A stretch of 64,000 nt of DNA from an uncultured Lachnospiraceae bacterium (GCA_951800685.1 CATOJY010000009.1:1-64000); one strand, 5' to 3'. Shown: positions 45,007 through 54,624, counted from the first letter of the stretch. Made by a program: numbers and translations. The notes: generated by a model from the letters alone, not told the origin.

Positions 45007-47391
45007 TTATCTCCCGGAAATGGTATCCACCACGGACATCTCCCGAATTCTTTTAGCAGGACTGTAGACTGCAAATGTTAAAGAGCACAGCATCACAAGC
45101 AAAATCACACTTAAGGGCATTACCGGAAAATACCAGGCTGTTCCCCACTTTAGTGTGACAAGCTTCTCAAAACACAGCCTGTTTAAAGGCAGTCCTGCCA
45201 TACAGCCTGCCAGCATGCCCAAGCCCCCGTAAGTCACTGCCTCTGCTGCCATCATTCTCAGCATTTGGGCGCTGTCCATGCCAACCGCACGCATTGCCCC
45301 ATACTGGCGCAGCCGGGCGGAAACACTCATGGCAATGCTGTTCCTAATATGAAAAGTACAGATCAGCGCAATCACCCCAAGGAATCCATATACAAATAAT
45401 TTAAATGACCAGACAGCTCCCCGTACCTCCCCATTGCTGAGACGCCTGTCGGAAAAAGACATATTTTTTTCGCCTAAGGCATTGACTCCAATGGCCCGGA
45501 TTTTCTGAGCCACATCATCCCCCGCGTTTCTCGTCAGCTGTACGTCAATAACGGTATAGGCATCTTCTCCTGTCAGTTCCAGGAAAGTCTCTTCTGAACA
45601 GATCAGGATCTCCTCACTGTCTGATGCATGAAAAGGACATTTACTCAAAACACCGGAAATGGTAAACCGCCGTCCGCCCTCTCCAGGATCCATTGTTACA
45701 CTTTCCCCTGCCCTCAGGGAATCCTCACCGTGGTAGACTGCCAGAATCCCTTCTCCATCCGCAACCTTTCGCAAAATATCCTGCCTGCCTGTTCCCGCTT
45801 TGCCAAGCAATGATTTCCCTGCCCATGTAAACTGACAGGCATCGTAAGAAATCAGGCAGGCTTTTCTATCCCCCATAGATGTCTGGATCGGCACATCATA
45901 AGCAAAGCTTCGCCCATATACCCGTTTTGCCCCGTCCAATGCCTCGATCTCCCGGACAAGCCCTTTATCAATAGCGCATATGTTGTCCGCGCTGATGAGG
46001 GAAACGTCTGGCGTACTGGGATCTAACGGGGTCACAGCATGTTCCATAAAATCCACTGCGACGGAAAAGACCAGAAAGAGAATAATGCTAAAAGCAAAGG
46101 AACCGCTCATTAATAGGAAATTTTTCCGGCTTCCAAGCGCATGATGGATGCCAAGCGCCGTTTCTATCCTATAAAGCCGCGTATTTGCCGCCCTTTTCAC
46201 CTGTGACTTTACCGACGCGTTTCCCGATACTGCTGTTAAAGGCGACACTTTGGCAGCTTTCTTTGCCGGGCTTTGGGACGCCAGAAAAACGGTTGTGACA
46301 CCGATCACGCTTCCTGCAAAAAGCCCAACCAAGCTGACGCCAAAATACGGCAAACTGCCAAAATACATGGGACTTAAAAACCGCAGCAAAGCGCTGAGCA
46401 CCCACACCACCACCATTCCCAGCAAACCACCGGCAGGCACAGCCGTCTTACACCAATATAATGCTTCCCTGCTTACGAACTTGCTTACCTGTTCTCTTGA
46501 TGCTCCCAGACAGCGTAACATCCCGAAAAATTCCGTGCGCTGCGCAATGCTGCTGTTCAGGCTTCCGGTGATCATTAAAATCCCGGCAGCAGAAACCAAT
46601 ATCGCCAATAGGAAGGCCACAGCGTAAATAGCCATCATACTGATATCCCGGCTCTGTCCGATCGTTGCAAGCAGCATCTCATTCCTGCCCACCCTCTCGT
46701 CCGGAATCTGGAATTGATTCTGGATCTCACGGATTTCTTTCTGGATATTACACCAAGGGGAAAACTTTACATAAAGGTAAGAGTCATAATTACCGTCCGC
46801 CTCTTCTAACGACAACTTCCTAAAATCCTCTGTAGAAAGCGCAATCCCGAAAACATCTGCTTTTGCCAGCATGGGAAACTGTCCGAAAACTCCGGTAACG
46901 CGGTACACCTTTTGGGAACCATCCGGCACAAATAAGGTGACTTTATCTCCAAGATTCAGCGAGAGTCTCTGTTTCATATTCTCATCTATGATAACACCGC
47001 CTTCCTCTTCCGGAAAACTGCCCTCGATCAGCCGGGCTGTAGGGAAAATATCCATTGCACTTTCATCAAACCCAACAATGACACTTTCCTTGCCTTCCAC
47101 CTGATACTGCATATTAAGTCTGTAATTTAACGTATCATACCGGGTGCTGGCAAGAACCTTAGGCCTTTGGGCGATCAGCGATGCCTCGTCGTCGCTCATA
47201 AAGCCAAATCCTGCATGCCATTCCCCGTAATTGATCTTTGCCTGGGCATTCTGACTGCGGATTTCCATATCCGCCATACCAAAAATCGCTGTGACCAGAA
47301 AAACACTTAACACAATACACAGCCGGATCATGCGACTTTGCCGCCTGTGGAGCTTTTGGGAGATAGGTACCAGATCAAGATAATTTTTCAT
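45007..47391 (-). CDS. FtsX-type ABC transporter permease
   Basis: A 794-residue permease with two FtsX modules. One N-terminal helix (residues about 22-42), a large extracytoplasmic domain (45-250), three helices (about 255-390), then a second copy: one helix near 430, an external domain (455-655), and three helices at the end. Layout is that of MacB/Vex/BceB-like exporters acting on peptides or antimicrobials. Its start overlaps the ATPase stop by 4 bases, and a two-component system lies just upstream, so it is likely induced by that sensor. Confidence 0.9.
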   Translation of the reverse strand: MKNYLDLVPISQKLHRRQSRMIRLCIVLSVFLVTAIFGMADMEIRSQNAQAKINYGEWHAGFGFMSDDEASLIAQRPKVLASTRYDTLNYRLNMQYQVEGKESVIVGFDESAMDIFPTARLIEGSFPEEEGGVIIDENMKQRLSLNLGDKVTLFVPDGSQKVYRVTGVFGQFPMLAKADVFGIALSTEDFRKLSLEEADGNYDSYLYVKFSPWCNIQKEIREIQNQFQIPDERVGRNEMLLATIGQSRDISMMAIYAVAFLLAILVSAAGILMITGSLNSSIAQRTEFFGMLRCLGASREQVSKFVSREALYWCKTAVPAGGLLGMVVVWVLSALLRFLSPMYFGSLPYFGVSLVGLFAGSVIGVTTVFLASQSPAKKAAKVSPLTAVSGNASVKSQVKRAANTRLYRIETALGIHHALGSRKNFLLMSGSFAFSIILFLVFSVAVDFMEHAVTPLDPSTPDVSLISADNICAIDKGLVREIEALDGAKRVYGRSFAYDVPIQTSMGDRKACLISYDACQFTWAGKSLLGKAGTGRQDILRKVADGEGILAVYHGEDSLRAGESVTMDPGEGGRRFTISGVLSKCPFHASDSEEILICSEETFLELTGEDAYTVIDVQLTRNAGDDVAQKIRAIGVNALGEKNMSFSDRRLSNGEVRGAVWSFKLFVYGFLGVIALICTFHIRNSIAMSVSARLRQYGAMRAVGMDSAQMLRMMAAEAVTYGGLGMLAGCMAGLPLNRLCFEKLVTLKWGTAWYFPVMPLSVILLVMLCSLTFAVYSPAKRIREMSVVDTISGR

Positions 47392-48068
47392 ACGCCCCTC
47401 CCCATATCCATCAGATGGCCGTCTGTCACCCGAAATACCCGGTCTGCATCCGCCGCAAGATTGTCATTGTGCGTGATCATCAAAATGGTCTGTTGATAAT
47501 TCCTTGATGCCCGTATCAGCAGATCCATCACATCCCGGCTGCTTTTTGAATCAAGATTTCCGGTGGGTTCATCTGCCAAAATTAACATGGGATGCATGAT
47601 CAGTGCCCTTCCAATTGCCACCCGCTGCTGCTGGCCGCCAGACAACTGGCTCGGCAGGTGTTTCCTTCTACTAGAAAGCCCAAGCAGTCCAAGCAACTCC
47701 TCAATTTTCTCTTGATCAGGCTTTTGGCTATCCAGCAGAAGTGGAAATGCTATGTTCTGTTCCACATTCAATTCTTCAATCAGGTGAAATGCCTGGAAAA
47801 CAAAACCGATATTCCTCCGCCTGAAAACCGTGCGTTTTCTTTCATCCAGCGTAAACAGATCCTCCCCATCCAAAAGCACCTTACCACCCGTAGGCGTATC
47901 CAAACCGCCAACACAGTGAAGCAGCGTACTCTTCCCTGATCCTGATTCCCCTACAACTGCGGCAAACTCTCCTTTATCCATGGAAAAAGTTACCTCCGAA
48001 AGGGCTTTTACCTGACTCTCTCCCTGACCGTAAATTTTACTTAAATTCTGTACCTTCAATATTTCCAT
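47388..48068 (-). CDS. ABC transporter ATP-binding protein
   Basis: A 226-residue ATPase of the MacB/LolD class. Walker A G-E-S-G-S-G-K-S-T, Q-loop V-F-Q-A-F-H-L-I, signature L-S-G-G-Q-Q-Q-R, Walker B M-L-I-L-A-D-E-P-T-G-N-L-D, switch His in M-I-T-H-N. It powers the FtsX-type permease encoded 4 bases into its own end. The pair resembles antimicrobial-peptide or VexP-type exporters. Confidence 0.92.
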   Translation of the reverse strand: MEILKVQNLSKIYGQGESQVKALSEVTFSMDKGEFAAVVGESGSGKSTLLHCVGGLDTPTGGKVLLDGEDLFTLDERKRTVFRRRNIGFVFQAFHLIEELNVEQNIAFPLLLDSQKPDQEKIEELLGLLGLSSRRKHLPSQLSGGQQQRVAIGRALIMHPMLILADEPTGNLDSKSSRDVMDLLIRASRNYQQTILMITHNDNLAADADRVFRVTDGHLMDMGRGV

Positions 48069-48152
48069 ACTTTTCTGCTGCCTCCTTATTGTAATATTTT
48101 CTCCATGAGCAGCAACCTTTTGCCCACTGGAATATCATCATTATAAAAGAAG

Positions 48153-48196
48153 AAGCTTACGATCAGATGAATCCCAGCTTACAATTCCGTAAGCTT
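48153..48196 (-). terminator. Hairpin between the sensor kinase and ABC genes
   Basis: AAGCTTACG (48153-48161) pairs with CGTAAGCTT (48188-48196) over a 26-base loop in the gap between the kinase and ATPase genes. No long T-run follows on the minus strand, so it may be an attenuator or partial terminator. Confidence 0.4.
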
Positions 48197-48215
48197 TGCT
48201 TGTTTACCTGTTATG

Positions 48216-49490
48216 TCAGTCTGGCAGCATAAGCGTAAATGTAGTCCCTTCTCCTAATACACTTCGCACAGACAACGTTCCTCCCTGGCCCTCGGCAATG
48301 GACTTTGCCAGCGGCAGCCCAAGACCAACCCCTTGCTTTCTGCCACATTCTTTGGAAACCCGGTAAAACCGTTTGAAGATATGGTAGATATCTTTTTCGT
48401 CAATACCCTCCCCGTTATCCTTTACCGATATTCTTACCATTCCTGGAAAATGTTCCCAGGACACAAGAACCTTTCCGCCTGCCTCTGTATAATCCAGCGC
48501 ATTTTTCACCAGGTTCCCGACAGCCTCACCTGTCCACTGCAGGTCACAATTCACTGGTACCCCGTCTCCGCCTGCAAATAGGATTTCTTTCCTTTCCTCC
48601 GCTGCCCTTACCTGTAGTTCCGATACTGCTCTTAAAACCACATCCTTTAAAAGCCATCTTTGCTTCTCAAAAATAACTGTCCCAGCGTCCAGTCTTGTCA
48701 CCTTAAGAAGCGCCTGGATCAATTCTTCTATCCTTGTCAGCGCGGCGGAAGTTTTCTCTGTAAAGGCAAGCACTGCCTCCTTATCTTCCGTATCTGCACC
48801 GACTTCCGACTCTATAATCTCATTGTACATAATAAGGGCGGACAGCGGTGTTTTAAGCTGATGGGAGATATCGGAAATGGTGTCCTTTAAAAATTCCTTC
48901 GCCTTCACCGCCTCCTCGTTCCCGGCAAAAAGCGCATTGGCAAGCCCGTCCACTTTCCCCAAAAGTCTGTATAATCCCCCTTCTCCCACCCGTGGAAGAT
49001 GTTCTTCAAAATCCCCCTCCATAAACCGGTCCACAAGCCGGATTGCCCTCTCATAAATCCGCTCCCTCTCCGAAAAAAAGGACACTGCCAAAAATAAAAG
49101 CCCGCCCCACAAAAATAAAAAAAGCACAGCAAGCCAAAGTCCCGTCGCCCTCTGTGCATCCCAAAGATCAGGCATAAACAACAGCTCTGTTTCCTCATGG
49201 ATTCCCATGCGGTCAAGAAGCGCTGTGCCTTCTTTTGTAATCTCCTCTTCTACAAATGCTTTTGCAATTACAGCCTCATCCACCTCCTGCCCGATCAGGG
49301 AAGAAACGACACGCTTGTCATGATTTAAGATGACGTCTTTCACACGACGCCCGTTTCCTGCCCATATCGTTATCGCAAAAGTGAATGCCAAAAACAAAAG
49401 CACCGCCATATGGTAAAAATATCTTTTTTGTTCCTGATCCACTAAAAATCCCATCGTCCTGTTCCTCATGCTCCTATTTCTTTCCAGCAA
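48216..49490 (-). CDS. Sensor histidine kinase
   Basis: A 424-residue kinase. Two membrane helices (about 27-45 and 118-140) flank a 70-residue external loop. HAMP-like linker to about 195. HisKA with the phospho-acceptor in D-I-S-H-Q-L-K-T-P-L-S. ATPase with N-box L-V-K-N-A-L-D-Y, G1 V-K-D-N-G-E-G-I, F-box F-K-R-F-Y-R and G2 G-V-G-L-G-L-P-L. It overlaps the response regulator gene by 25 bases and precedes the ABC pair, suggesting it senses the exporter substrate or cell-wall stress. Confidence 0.92.
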   Translation of the reverse strand: MLERNRSMRNRTMGFLVDQEQKRYFYHMAVLLFLAFTFAITIWAGNGRRVKDVILNHDKRVVSSLIGQEVDEAVIAKAFVEEEITKEGTALLDRMGIHEETELLFMPDLWDAQRATGLWLAVLFLFLWGGLLFLAVSFFSERERIYERAIRLVDRFMEGDFEEHLPRVGEGGLYRLLGKVDGLANALFAGNEEAVKAKEFLKDTISDISHQLKTPLSALIMYNEIIESEVGADTEDKEAVLAFTEKTSAALTRIEELIQALLKVTRLDAGTVIFEKQRWLLKDVVLRAVSELQVRAAEERKEILFAGGDGVPVNCDLQWTGEAVGNLVKNALDYTEAGGKVLVSWEHFPGMVRISVKDNGEGIDEKDIYHIFKRFYRVSKECGRKQGVGLGLPLAKSIAEGQGGTLSVRSVLGEGTTFTLMLPD

Positions 49491-50200
49491 TATCCAAACC
49501 CTCTGGCAGTGATCAAATGCTCCGGCTTAGAGGGATCCTTTTCTACCTTCTCACGCAGACGCCGTATATAGACGGAAAGAGTATTGTCATCCACGAAATT
49601 TCCGGAACCATCCCACAGTCTCTCAAATAGGATCTCCCTCGTGACCACCCTGCCGCAGGAGCACACCAAAAGGCTAAGGAGTCGGTACTCCACCTGTGTC
49701 AGTTCCAGCTTTTGTCCCCGCAAAAACACCCTGCTCTGCGCAAAGTCAATCCGGATATCCCCACAAACAAGGCTGCCCTCTCCTGTTGTCTTCTCCTCAG
49801 TCTGTCTCACTCCTGCTCTGCGCAAAAGCGCACGGATGCGGGAAAGCAGCTCCCCCAGCTTAAACGGTTTCCCAATATAATCATCACCGCCACTGTCAAG
49901 TCCTCTGATTACATTTATCTCCTCATCGGACGCAGTAAGGAATATAATCGGCACCTGATTTCCCTGCGCCCTTACCATCTCACACACCTGAAATCCCGTG
50001 CCGTCAGGCAGTGTCACATCCAAAAGTAAAAGGTCATACTGCCTGCATGCCAAAAACGCCTCTGCCTTCTTGACACATCCTGCCGTTTCTACTTCATATC
50101 CGCTTTTCTTCAGAGAATAGCATAATCCATCTACAAGGCTATTGTCATCCTCCAGCAATAAAATCCTGTTCACCTCTTGTCCATTCCCTATCGTCACCAT
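49466..50200 (-). CDS. OmpR-family response regulator
   Basis: A 244-residue regulator. The receiver domain has D-D near L-L-E-D-D-N, the phosphorylated Asp in L-L-L-L-D-V-T-L-P-D-G-T-G, Thr in I-F-L-T-A-S and Lys in Y-I-G-K-P-F. The winged-helix output ends with V-Y-I-R-R-L-R-E-K and R-G-F-G-Y-C-W. AAGGGAAG precedes the ATG at 50200. A GTG 11 codons later (N-R-I-L-L-L-E-D-D) is an alternative. It is the first gene of the four-gene sensor-exporter operon and probably controls it. Confidence 0.93.
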   Translation of the reverse strand: MVTIGNGQEVNRILLLEDDNSLVDGLCYSLKKSGYEVETAGCVKKAEAFLACRQYDLLLLDVTLPDGTGFQVCEMVRAQGNQVPIIFLTASDEEINVIRGLDSGGDDYIGKPFKLGELLSRIRALLRRAGVRQTEEKTTGEGSLVCGDIRIDFAQSRVFLRGQKLELTQVEYRLLSLLVCSCGRVVTREILFERLWDGSGNFVDDNTLSVYIRRLREKVEKDPSKPEHLITARGFGYCWKEIGA

Positions 50201-50307
50201 ATATCAAACTTCCCTTCTTATGGTCTGCCTGTGATCCAATATCTTTGTCAATCATTCCGGCTCCTGCAGCAAGGTTTATGATTGTATCCAATATTTATAA
50301 TTTCCTC

Positions 50308-51204
50308 TCAAATGCTTCCCACCACGATCCCCGCAATGATGATCAGCGCACAGATCATCTTATGGGTCGTTCCTTTTTCTTTAAAAAGATACCGGCCTGC
50401 CAGGATCGTTACCACACAGCCTGCCTGCTTGAGCAGTGTCATCACCGTAATCCGGCTGTCTGGTATACCGTTGGCGACAAACAGCGCCCTGTCTGCGATC
50501 ACAAACAGGATACTCAGCATCCACACCCACTGGTTGCGTATCACGCTCTTTACGCTAACCGGCGTCTTGCTGATAAGAATATACGCCAGATAGAACAACA
50601 CCAGAAAAAGCATATACCAAAATTGGAGCTGGGCGCTGCTGATCTCACGCATCAGAATCTTGTCCAACAGTCCTGACAGCGCATTGAGCACACAGGCGGC
50701 AAAAGCCATCAGCACATACACCACTCTGACATGCGGTTCCCCTCCTGCCCTCTCTGCTGCTCTTCCTTTCGTTCCATGCCGCAGACTTCCCGGTCTGTAT
50801 TTCAATAATAACAGTCCTGCCGAAACAAAGAAAAGTCCCACGATCTGATGCTTGCTTAACACCTCATGCAGCACAATCACACCCAACAGCATCGCAAACA
50901 TTACACGGGAAAGATCCAGCACACCATAGAGACTGATCGGCATTTTTTTAATCGCTTTGAAGCTGAATATCCAAGCCAGAAAGATGACAAATGATTTGAC
51001 CGCTATGTAAAAATAAAATCTGGCTTCCAATCCCATGGCATTTCCTGCATCCGGTAGTACAATCAGGAAAGAAAGCAGTGTATACATAAACAATACCTCT
51101 ATGGTAGAGTTTTTTTCTAAAGCCTTCTTTTTCAGTATTTCTCTGGCTCCTTTAAGGATACCATATAATAAAACCAACAAAATCCATAACATTTTTTTGC
51201 CCAA
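50308..51204 (-). CDS. DMT/EamA-type transporter
   Basis: A 298-residue membrane protein with about ten helices in two EamA-like halves (residues 1-135 and 160-298). L-S-R-V-M-F-A-M-L-L-G-V-I-V-L-H-E and G-L-F-F-V-S-A-G-L-L-L-L close the first half. F-K-E-K-G-T near residue 275 mirrors the end of the first. Substrate cannot be read from sequence. Members export amino acids, sugars or other metabolites. The gene stands alone on the minus strand between the sensor-exporter operon and tRNA-Gly. Confidence 0.82.
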   Translation of the reverse strand: MGKKMLWILLVLLYGILKGAREILKKKALEKNSTIEVLFMYTLLSFLIVLPDAGNAMGLEARFYFYIAVKSFVIFLAWIFSFKAIKKMPISLYGVLDLSRVMFAMLLGVIVLHEVLSKHQIVGLFFVSAGLLLLKYRPGSLRHGTKGRAAERAGGEPHVRVVYVLMAFAACVLNALSGLLDKILMREISSAQLQFWYMLFLVLFYLAYILISKTPVSVKSVIRNQWVWMLSILFVIADRALFVANGIPDSRITVMTLLKQAGCVVTILAGRYLFKEKGTTHKMICALIIIAGIVVGSI

Positions 51205-51255
51205 TCCAATCTTTTTGCTTTTCTTTTTGTACTTTTGCTGTTATAATAAATTCAT

Positions 51256-51326
51256 GCGGATATAGTTCATCGGTAGAACGCCAGCTTCCCAAGCTGGAGA
51301 GGCGGGTTCGATTCCCGTTATCCGCT
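51256..51326 (+). tRNA. tRNA-Gly (anticodon CCC)
   Basis: A 71-base cloverleaf. Acceptor gcggata pairs with tatccgc, D-arm with ttcatcggtagaa, anticodon stem ccagc/gctgg around loop ttcccaa (anticodon CCC), T-arm gcggg-ttcgatt-cccgt. The CCA is not encoded. A TATAAT lies nine bases upstream (51242-51247), and a terminator follows. Confidence 0.93.
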
Positions 51327-51333
51327 GTCATAT

Positions 51334-51359
51334 AACTGCCGGTTTTCCGGCGGTTTTTT
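51334..51359 (+). terminator. Terminator of tRNA-Gly
   Basis: Stem aactgccgg/ccggcggtt with a TTTT loop and a T-run directly after. Confidence 0.85.
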
Positions 51360-51552
51360 CTTTTTCTTCTTTTTGTTTCCCATGTAAAACAGACATCCTG
51401 ACTACTTCCTTGTAAACAGCTTTCCAATTATAACACAAATCTTCTGTTCCCGTCACCATTATAAACATTCCTTTTGCCGCTGCATTCTTGTCACCAACTC
51501 CACCCTCCTGCATAGCATATAGTAAATGTGTAAACAAAATCCTGGGAGAATT

Positions 51553-52572
51553 ATGAAGAAAACATTATGTCTGTTCCTCACGATCATTATGGTAGCAGGA
51601 GCTCTCTTCGGCTGTGGTAAACAATCCGGCCAGACTGGCAGCTCCCCCGTTTCCTCCAGCAAGACCCCCGTTGTACTCAACGAAGTAGCTCACTCTATTT
51701 TCTATGCACCCATGTATGTAGCGATCGAAGAAGGCTATTTCTCAGAAGAAGGGATCGATCTTACTCTGGTTACTGGATTTGGTGCTGATAAAACCATGAC
51801 TGCACTGCTGACAGGCGAAGCGGACATCGGCTTCATGGGCAGCGAAAGTACGATCTATACTTACAAGGAAGGTGCCTCCGACTATGCCGTCAATTTCGCA
51901 CAGTTGACCCAGCGCGCCGGCAATTTCCTGGTATCCAGGGAACCGATCGACAACTTCAGCTGGGATATGCTGACCGGCAAGAATGTTCTTGGCGGAAGAG
52001 CCGGCGGTATGCCTGAAATGGTATTCGAATATATCTTAAAGAAAAACGGCATCGATCCTTTTGCAGATCTTGCCATTGACCAGAGTATTGACTTCGGTTC
52101 CACTGCCGCTGCCTTCTCAGGCGGGCAGGCAGATTTCACAGTCGAATTTGAACCCCATGCAACCTCTCTTGAGTCAAAAGGCGACGGCTATGTCGTAGCC
52201 TCCCTTGGCAAAGATTCCGGCTATGTCCCCTACACCGCCTTCTCTGCCAAGAAAAGCTACCTCGAAAAGAATCCAGAAGTCATCCAGTCCTTCACCAACG
52301 CCCTGCAAAAAGGCATGGATTACGTGCAGACACACACTCCTGCCGAGATCGCCGAAGTCATCTCCCCGCAGTTTGAGGAAACAGATTTAGATACCATCAC
52401 CACAATCGTAGCCCGCTACGCAGAACAGGACACGTGGAAAACCGATCTCATCTTTGAGGAAGACAGCTTTACCCTCCTGCAGAATATTCTGGAGGAAGCT
52501 GGAGAATTAGATGAACGCGTGCCCTATGCCGATCTTGTTGATACCACCTACGCAGAGAAGGCAGCTCCCTAA
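51553..52572 (+). CDS. THI5/NMT1-like substrate-binding lipoprotein
   Basis: A 339-residue secreted lipoprotein. The signal peptide M-K-K-T-L-C-L-F-L-T-I-I-M-V-A-G-A ends in lipobox L-F-G-C, followed by a Ser/Gln/Gly linker. The mature part matches the NMT1/THI5-like, SsuA-type binding-protein family (N-E-V-A-H-S-I-F-Y-A-P-M-Y-V-A-I-E-E-G-Y-F-type opening, then D-I-G-F-M-G-S). Likely ligands are thiamine precursors or alkyl-sulfonates. GGGAGA precedes the ATG. No permease or ATPase gene is adjacent, so it must work with components elsewhere. Confidence 0.87.
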   Translation: MKKTLCLFLTIIMVAGALFGCGKQSGQTGSSPVSSSKTPVVLNEVAHSIFYAPMYVAIEEGYFSEEGIDLTLVTGFGADKTMTALLTGEADIGFMGSESTIYTYKEGASDYAVNFAQLTQRAGNFLVSREPIDNFSWDMLTGKNVLGGRAGGMPEMVFEYILKKNGIDPFADLAIDQSIDFGSTAAAFSGGQADFTVEFEPHATSLESKGDGYVVASLGKDSGYVPYTAFSAKKSYLEKNPEVIQSFTNALQKGMDYVQTHTPAEIAEVISPQFEETDLDTITTIVARYAEQDTWKTDLIFEEDSFTLLQNILEEAGELDERVPYADLVDTTYAEKAAP

Positions 52573-52639
52573 ACGAGAAACAGATCAGATCATAGCGGTC
52601 AACATTCACAGGCTGATATTAGGAAACTGAAACGGTAAC

Positions 52640-52664
52640 GGGACTGGTACGCTGTACCAGTCCC
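52640..52664. terminator. Terminator between convergent genes
   Basis: An 11-bp perfect stem GGGACTGGTAC-gct-GTACCAGTCCC stands between the lipoprotein gene and the convergent TRIC gene. The T-run is weak. Confidence 0.65.
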
Positions 52665-52680
52665 ATTCCTCCATGCTTCT

Positions 52681-53337
52681 TTATGTTCCCTCTTCCTGCT
52701 TCATCCGCGGCAGATTCCAGTGATAATATGCTGCCAGGAAACGGATCAGAATAATAAGGACTGCTGACAACATCATGGCTGGAACCTGTCCATAGTCCCG
52801 GTAAAGCCATACACAGCTCACAGCTCCCATCACTGACGCACAGGCATAAATATGCTTTACAAAGATATAGGGCGGCACCCCTGCCATCATATCCCGTAGA
52901 AGGCCGCCGCCTACACCGGTCAAAGTACCCAAAAATACCAGTAAAAACGTATTTTCCAGATAGCCATTCCGAATGCCGGTCATAACTCCCATCCCGGTAA
53001 AGATGCCGAGTCCCACGGAATCCATGACAAGCATAACTCTTTCATACAGTACTCCTGTTTTCCCTTGAAGCAGCCCCTTTTTAAAATACTCAACCAAAAA
53101 CACCAACAGGGCTGCTGTCACCGCAACCACCACATATACCGGCTCCACCAGTGCACCTGGTATCTTTCCCAGAATCACATCCCTGGTCATGCCACCGCCT
53201 ACCGCTGTAACGACTCCCAGCACGCATACACCGAAAACATCCATTCTGCAGTTGATCCCAACCATCGCGCCAGACGCCGCGAACGCTACCGTTCCAACCA
53301 ATTCCATACAGAACATGATATAATCCTGAATATCCAT
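52681..53337 (-). CDS. TRIC-family cation channel (UPF0126/YadS-like)
   Basis: A 218-residue membrane protein with seven expected helices and two related halves. Each half carries the Gly-rich G-x-G-G-G-x-x-R-D motif (T-A-V-G-G-G-M-T-R-D-V-I-L-G and T-G-V-G-G-G-L-L-R-D-M-M-A-G). This is the signature of bacterial homologues of trimeric intracellular cation channels. It ends with a short charged tail and lies 39 bases after the DUF1836 gene in the same direction. Confidence 0.88.
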   Translation of the reverse strand: MDIQDYIMFCMELVGTVAFAASGAMVGINCRMDVFGVCVLGVVTAVGGGMTRDVILGKIPGALVEPVYVVVAVTAALLVFLVEYFKKGLLQGKTGVLYERVMLVMDSVGLGIFTGMGVMTGIRNGYLENTFLLVFLGTLTGVGGGLLRDMMAGVPPYIFVKHIYACASVMGAVSCVWLYRDYGQVPAMMLSAVLIILIRFLAAYYHWNLPRMKQEEGT

Positions 53338-53376
53338 TTCTACTCTCCCGACACCCTCTGCGCTGCCACTGTAAGA

Positions 53377-54018
53377 TCAATCTTCCGTTGTCTTGAGTTT
53401 CTGTTTCTTCTCTCCCCGATTCATCTCTTCCTTGCGCATTCCATCAATCATCTTCTCGATCAAAAGCTTCTTGACATAGACATCGAAACTCAGCATACAG
53501 ATAAATGCAAAAGTCTGGAGGAAATCTTTGTCCTCCTGCGGTGCATTTTCAAAAGTATGTTCTGATTTCCTGAATTTCTCCCGGATATCTTCTTTTAGGA
53601 CCGCAATTTGTTCTTTCTCTAAATTGAATGCTTCCTCATAGATATTTTCCAGTCCATATTCCCCAGCTGTGTTAAAAAACTTGCCTGTGATCGGCCGAAG
53701 CAATCTTTGTATATCGCTGATTGATAGAATCCCTTTATAGTAATAAATAAAGATCAGCAGCATCACATGTTCTTTCGAGTATTTCTTCCTGACTGGAGGC
53801 GGCAGGAGATCATTCTTCGCATAATTATTGATCATCGTCTTCGTCAGAATCTTATCTTCGTCAGGATTTCTCGTCGAATGTCTCAGATGAGATTCCATAA
53901 AAGTCGTGACCTGATCCATATAGAGGTCTATGTTGGGAATGTCATCCGCCTTGATATATTCAATCCTGTCAAGGCTTTCCAGTATGCTGTTCAGCAGATC
54001 TTCCGTATTGATCGTCAT
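53377..54018 (-). CDS. DUF1836 domain protein
   Basis: A 213-residue cytoplasmic protein. The N-terminal N-Y-A-K-N-D-L-L-P-P-P-V-R-K-K-Y-S-K-E-H-V-M-L-L-I-F-I-Y-Y-Y-K-G region is the core of DUF1836, which resembles a MerR-type winged helix. The rest is helical and ends in a Lys-rich tail. Members are widespread in Clostridia and probably DNA-binding. It likely forms one transcript with the TRIC gene. Confidence 0.87.
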   Translation of the reverse strand: MTINTEDLLNSILESLDRIEYIKADDIPNIDLYMDQVTTFMESHLRHSTRNPDEDKILTKTMINNYAKNDLLPPPVRKKYSKEHVMLLIFIYYYKGILSISDIQRLLRPITGKFFNTAGEYGLENIYEEAFNLEKEQIAVLKEDIREKFRKSEHTFENAPQEDKDFLQTFAFICMLSFDVYVKKLLIEKMIDGMRKEEMNRGEKKQKLKTTED

Positions 54019-54322
54019 GTCCTATGCCTTTCCTCTTTCTAGAGACCCAGACGGTCTCCTCCAAAACCACTTTATAAATTTGATTATATAGTTTTTATTA
54101 CTACATGACAAGTATTTTAATTGTTCTATCATTTCTGTATGTCATAGGCCTGCTTGCGATTTTGACCTAACATTTGTTTCCAACTCCGCAAAAGTCAGTA
54201 TGAACGGAACAGTAACCACATTTACAAATATACAATAGTATGTTATATTCATACATAATAGCAGTGCAGTTTTAACGTATGAAAGCAGCCACTGCCAACC
54301 GGAACTACAGGAGGCCTTGATC
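54019..54322. promoter_or_regulatory. Divergent intergenic region upstream of yerC
   Basis: A rightward promoter TTTACA (54221-54226), 17 bases, TATATT (54244-54249) lies before yerC. GTATG (54238-54242) and CATAC (54250-54254) form an inverted repeat flanking the -10. No coding sequence is seen. Confidence 0.55.
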
Positions 54323-54607
54323 ATGAATAAGAAACTTAAGAACGACGCTGTGGATCAGTTGTTTGATGCAGTACTCAGTCTGGAGAATAAGGAAGAATGT
54401 TACGCCTTCTTTGAGGATCTGTGCACTGTCAACGAACTCCTCTCCCTGTCTCAGCGTTTCGAAGTCGCTAATATGTTGAGGAGTCACAAGACTTATCTGG
54501 AGATAGCCGAGAAAACCGGCGCTTCCACTGCCACAATCAGCCGTGTCAACCGCTCCCTCAACTATGGAAATGATGGCTATCATATGATATTCGAACGTCT
54601 TAAATAG
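54323..54607 (+). CDS. yerC: TrpR-like protein YerC
   Basis: A 94-residue Trp-repressor-superfamily protein. D-A-V-D-Q-L-F-D-A-V-L-S-L and E-E-C-Y-A-F-F-E-D-L-C-T-V-N-E-L form the dimer helices. The HTH is Y-L-E-I-A-E-K-T-G-A-S-T-A-T-I-S-R-V-N-R-S-L-N-Y-G. It matches YerC/YecD of Firmicutes, whose regulon is poorly defined. The ATG at 54323 has AGGAGG with 8-base spacing. A TTG six bases upstream was rejected. It is monocistronic, with a terminator just downstream. Confidence 0.92.
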   Translation: MNKKLKNDAVDQLFDAVLSLENKEECYAFFEDLCTVNELLSLSQRFEVANMLRSHKTYLEIAEKTGASTATISRVNRSLNYGNDGYHMIFERLK

Positions 54608-54624
54608 AGAATCTTACAGCCATA

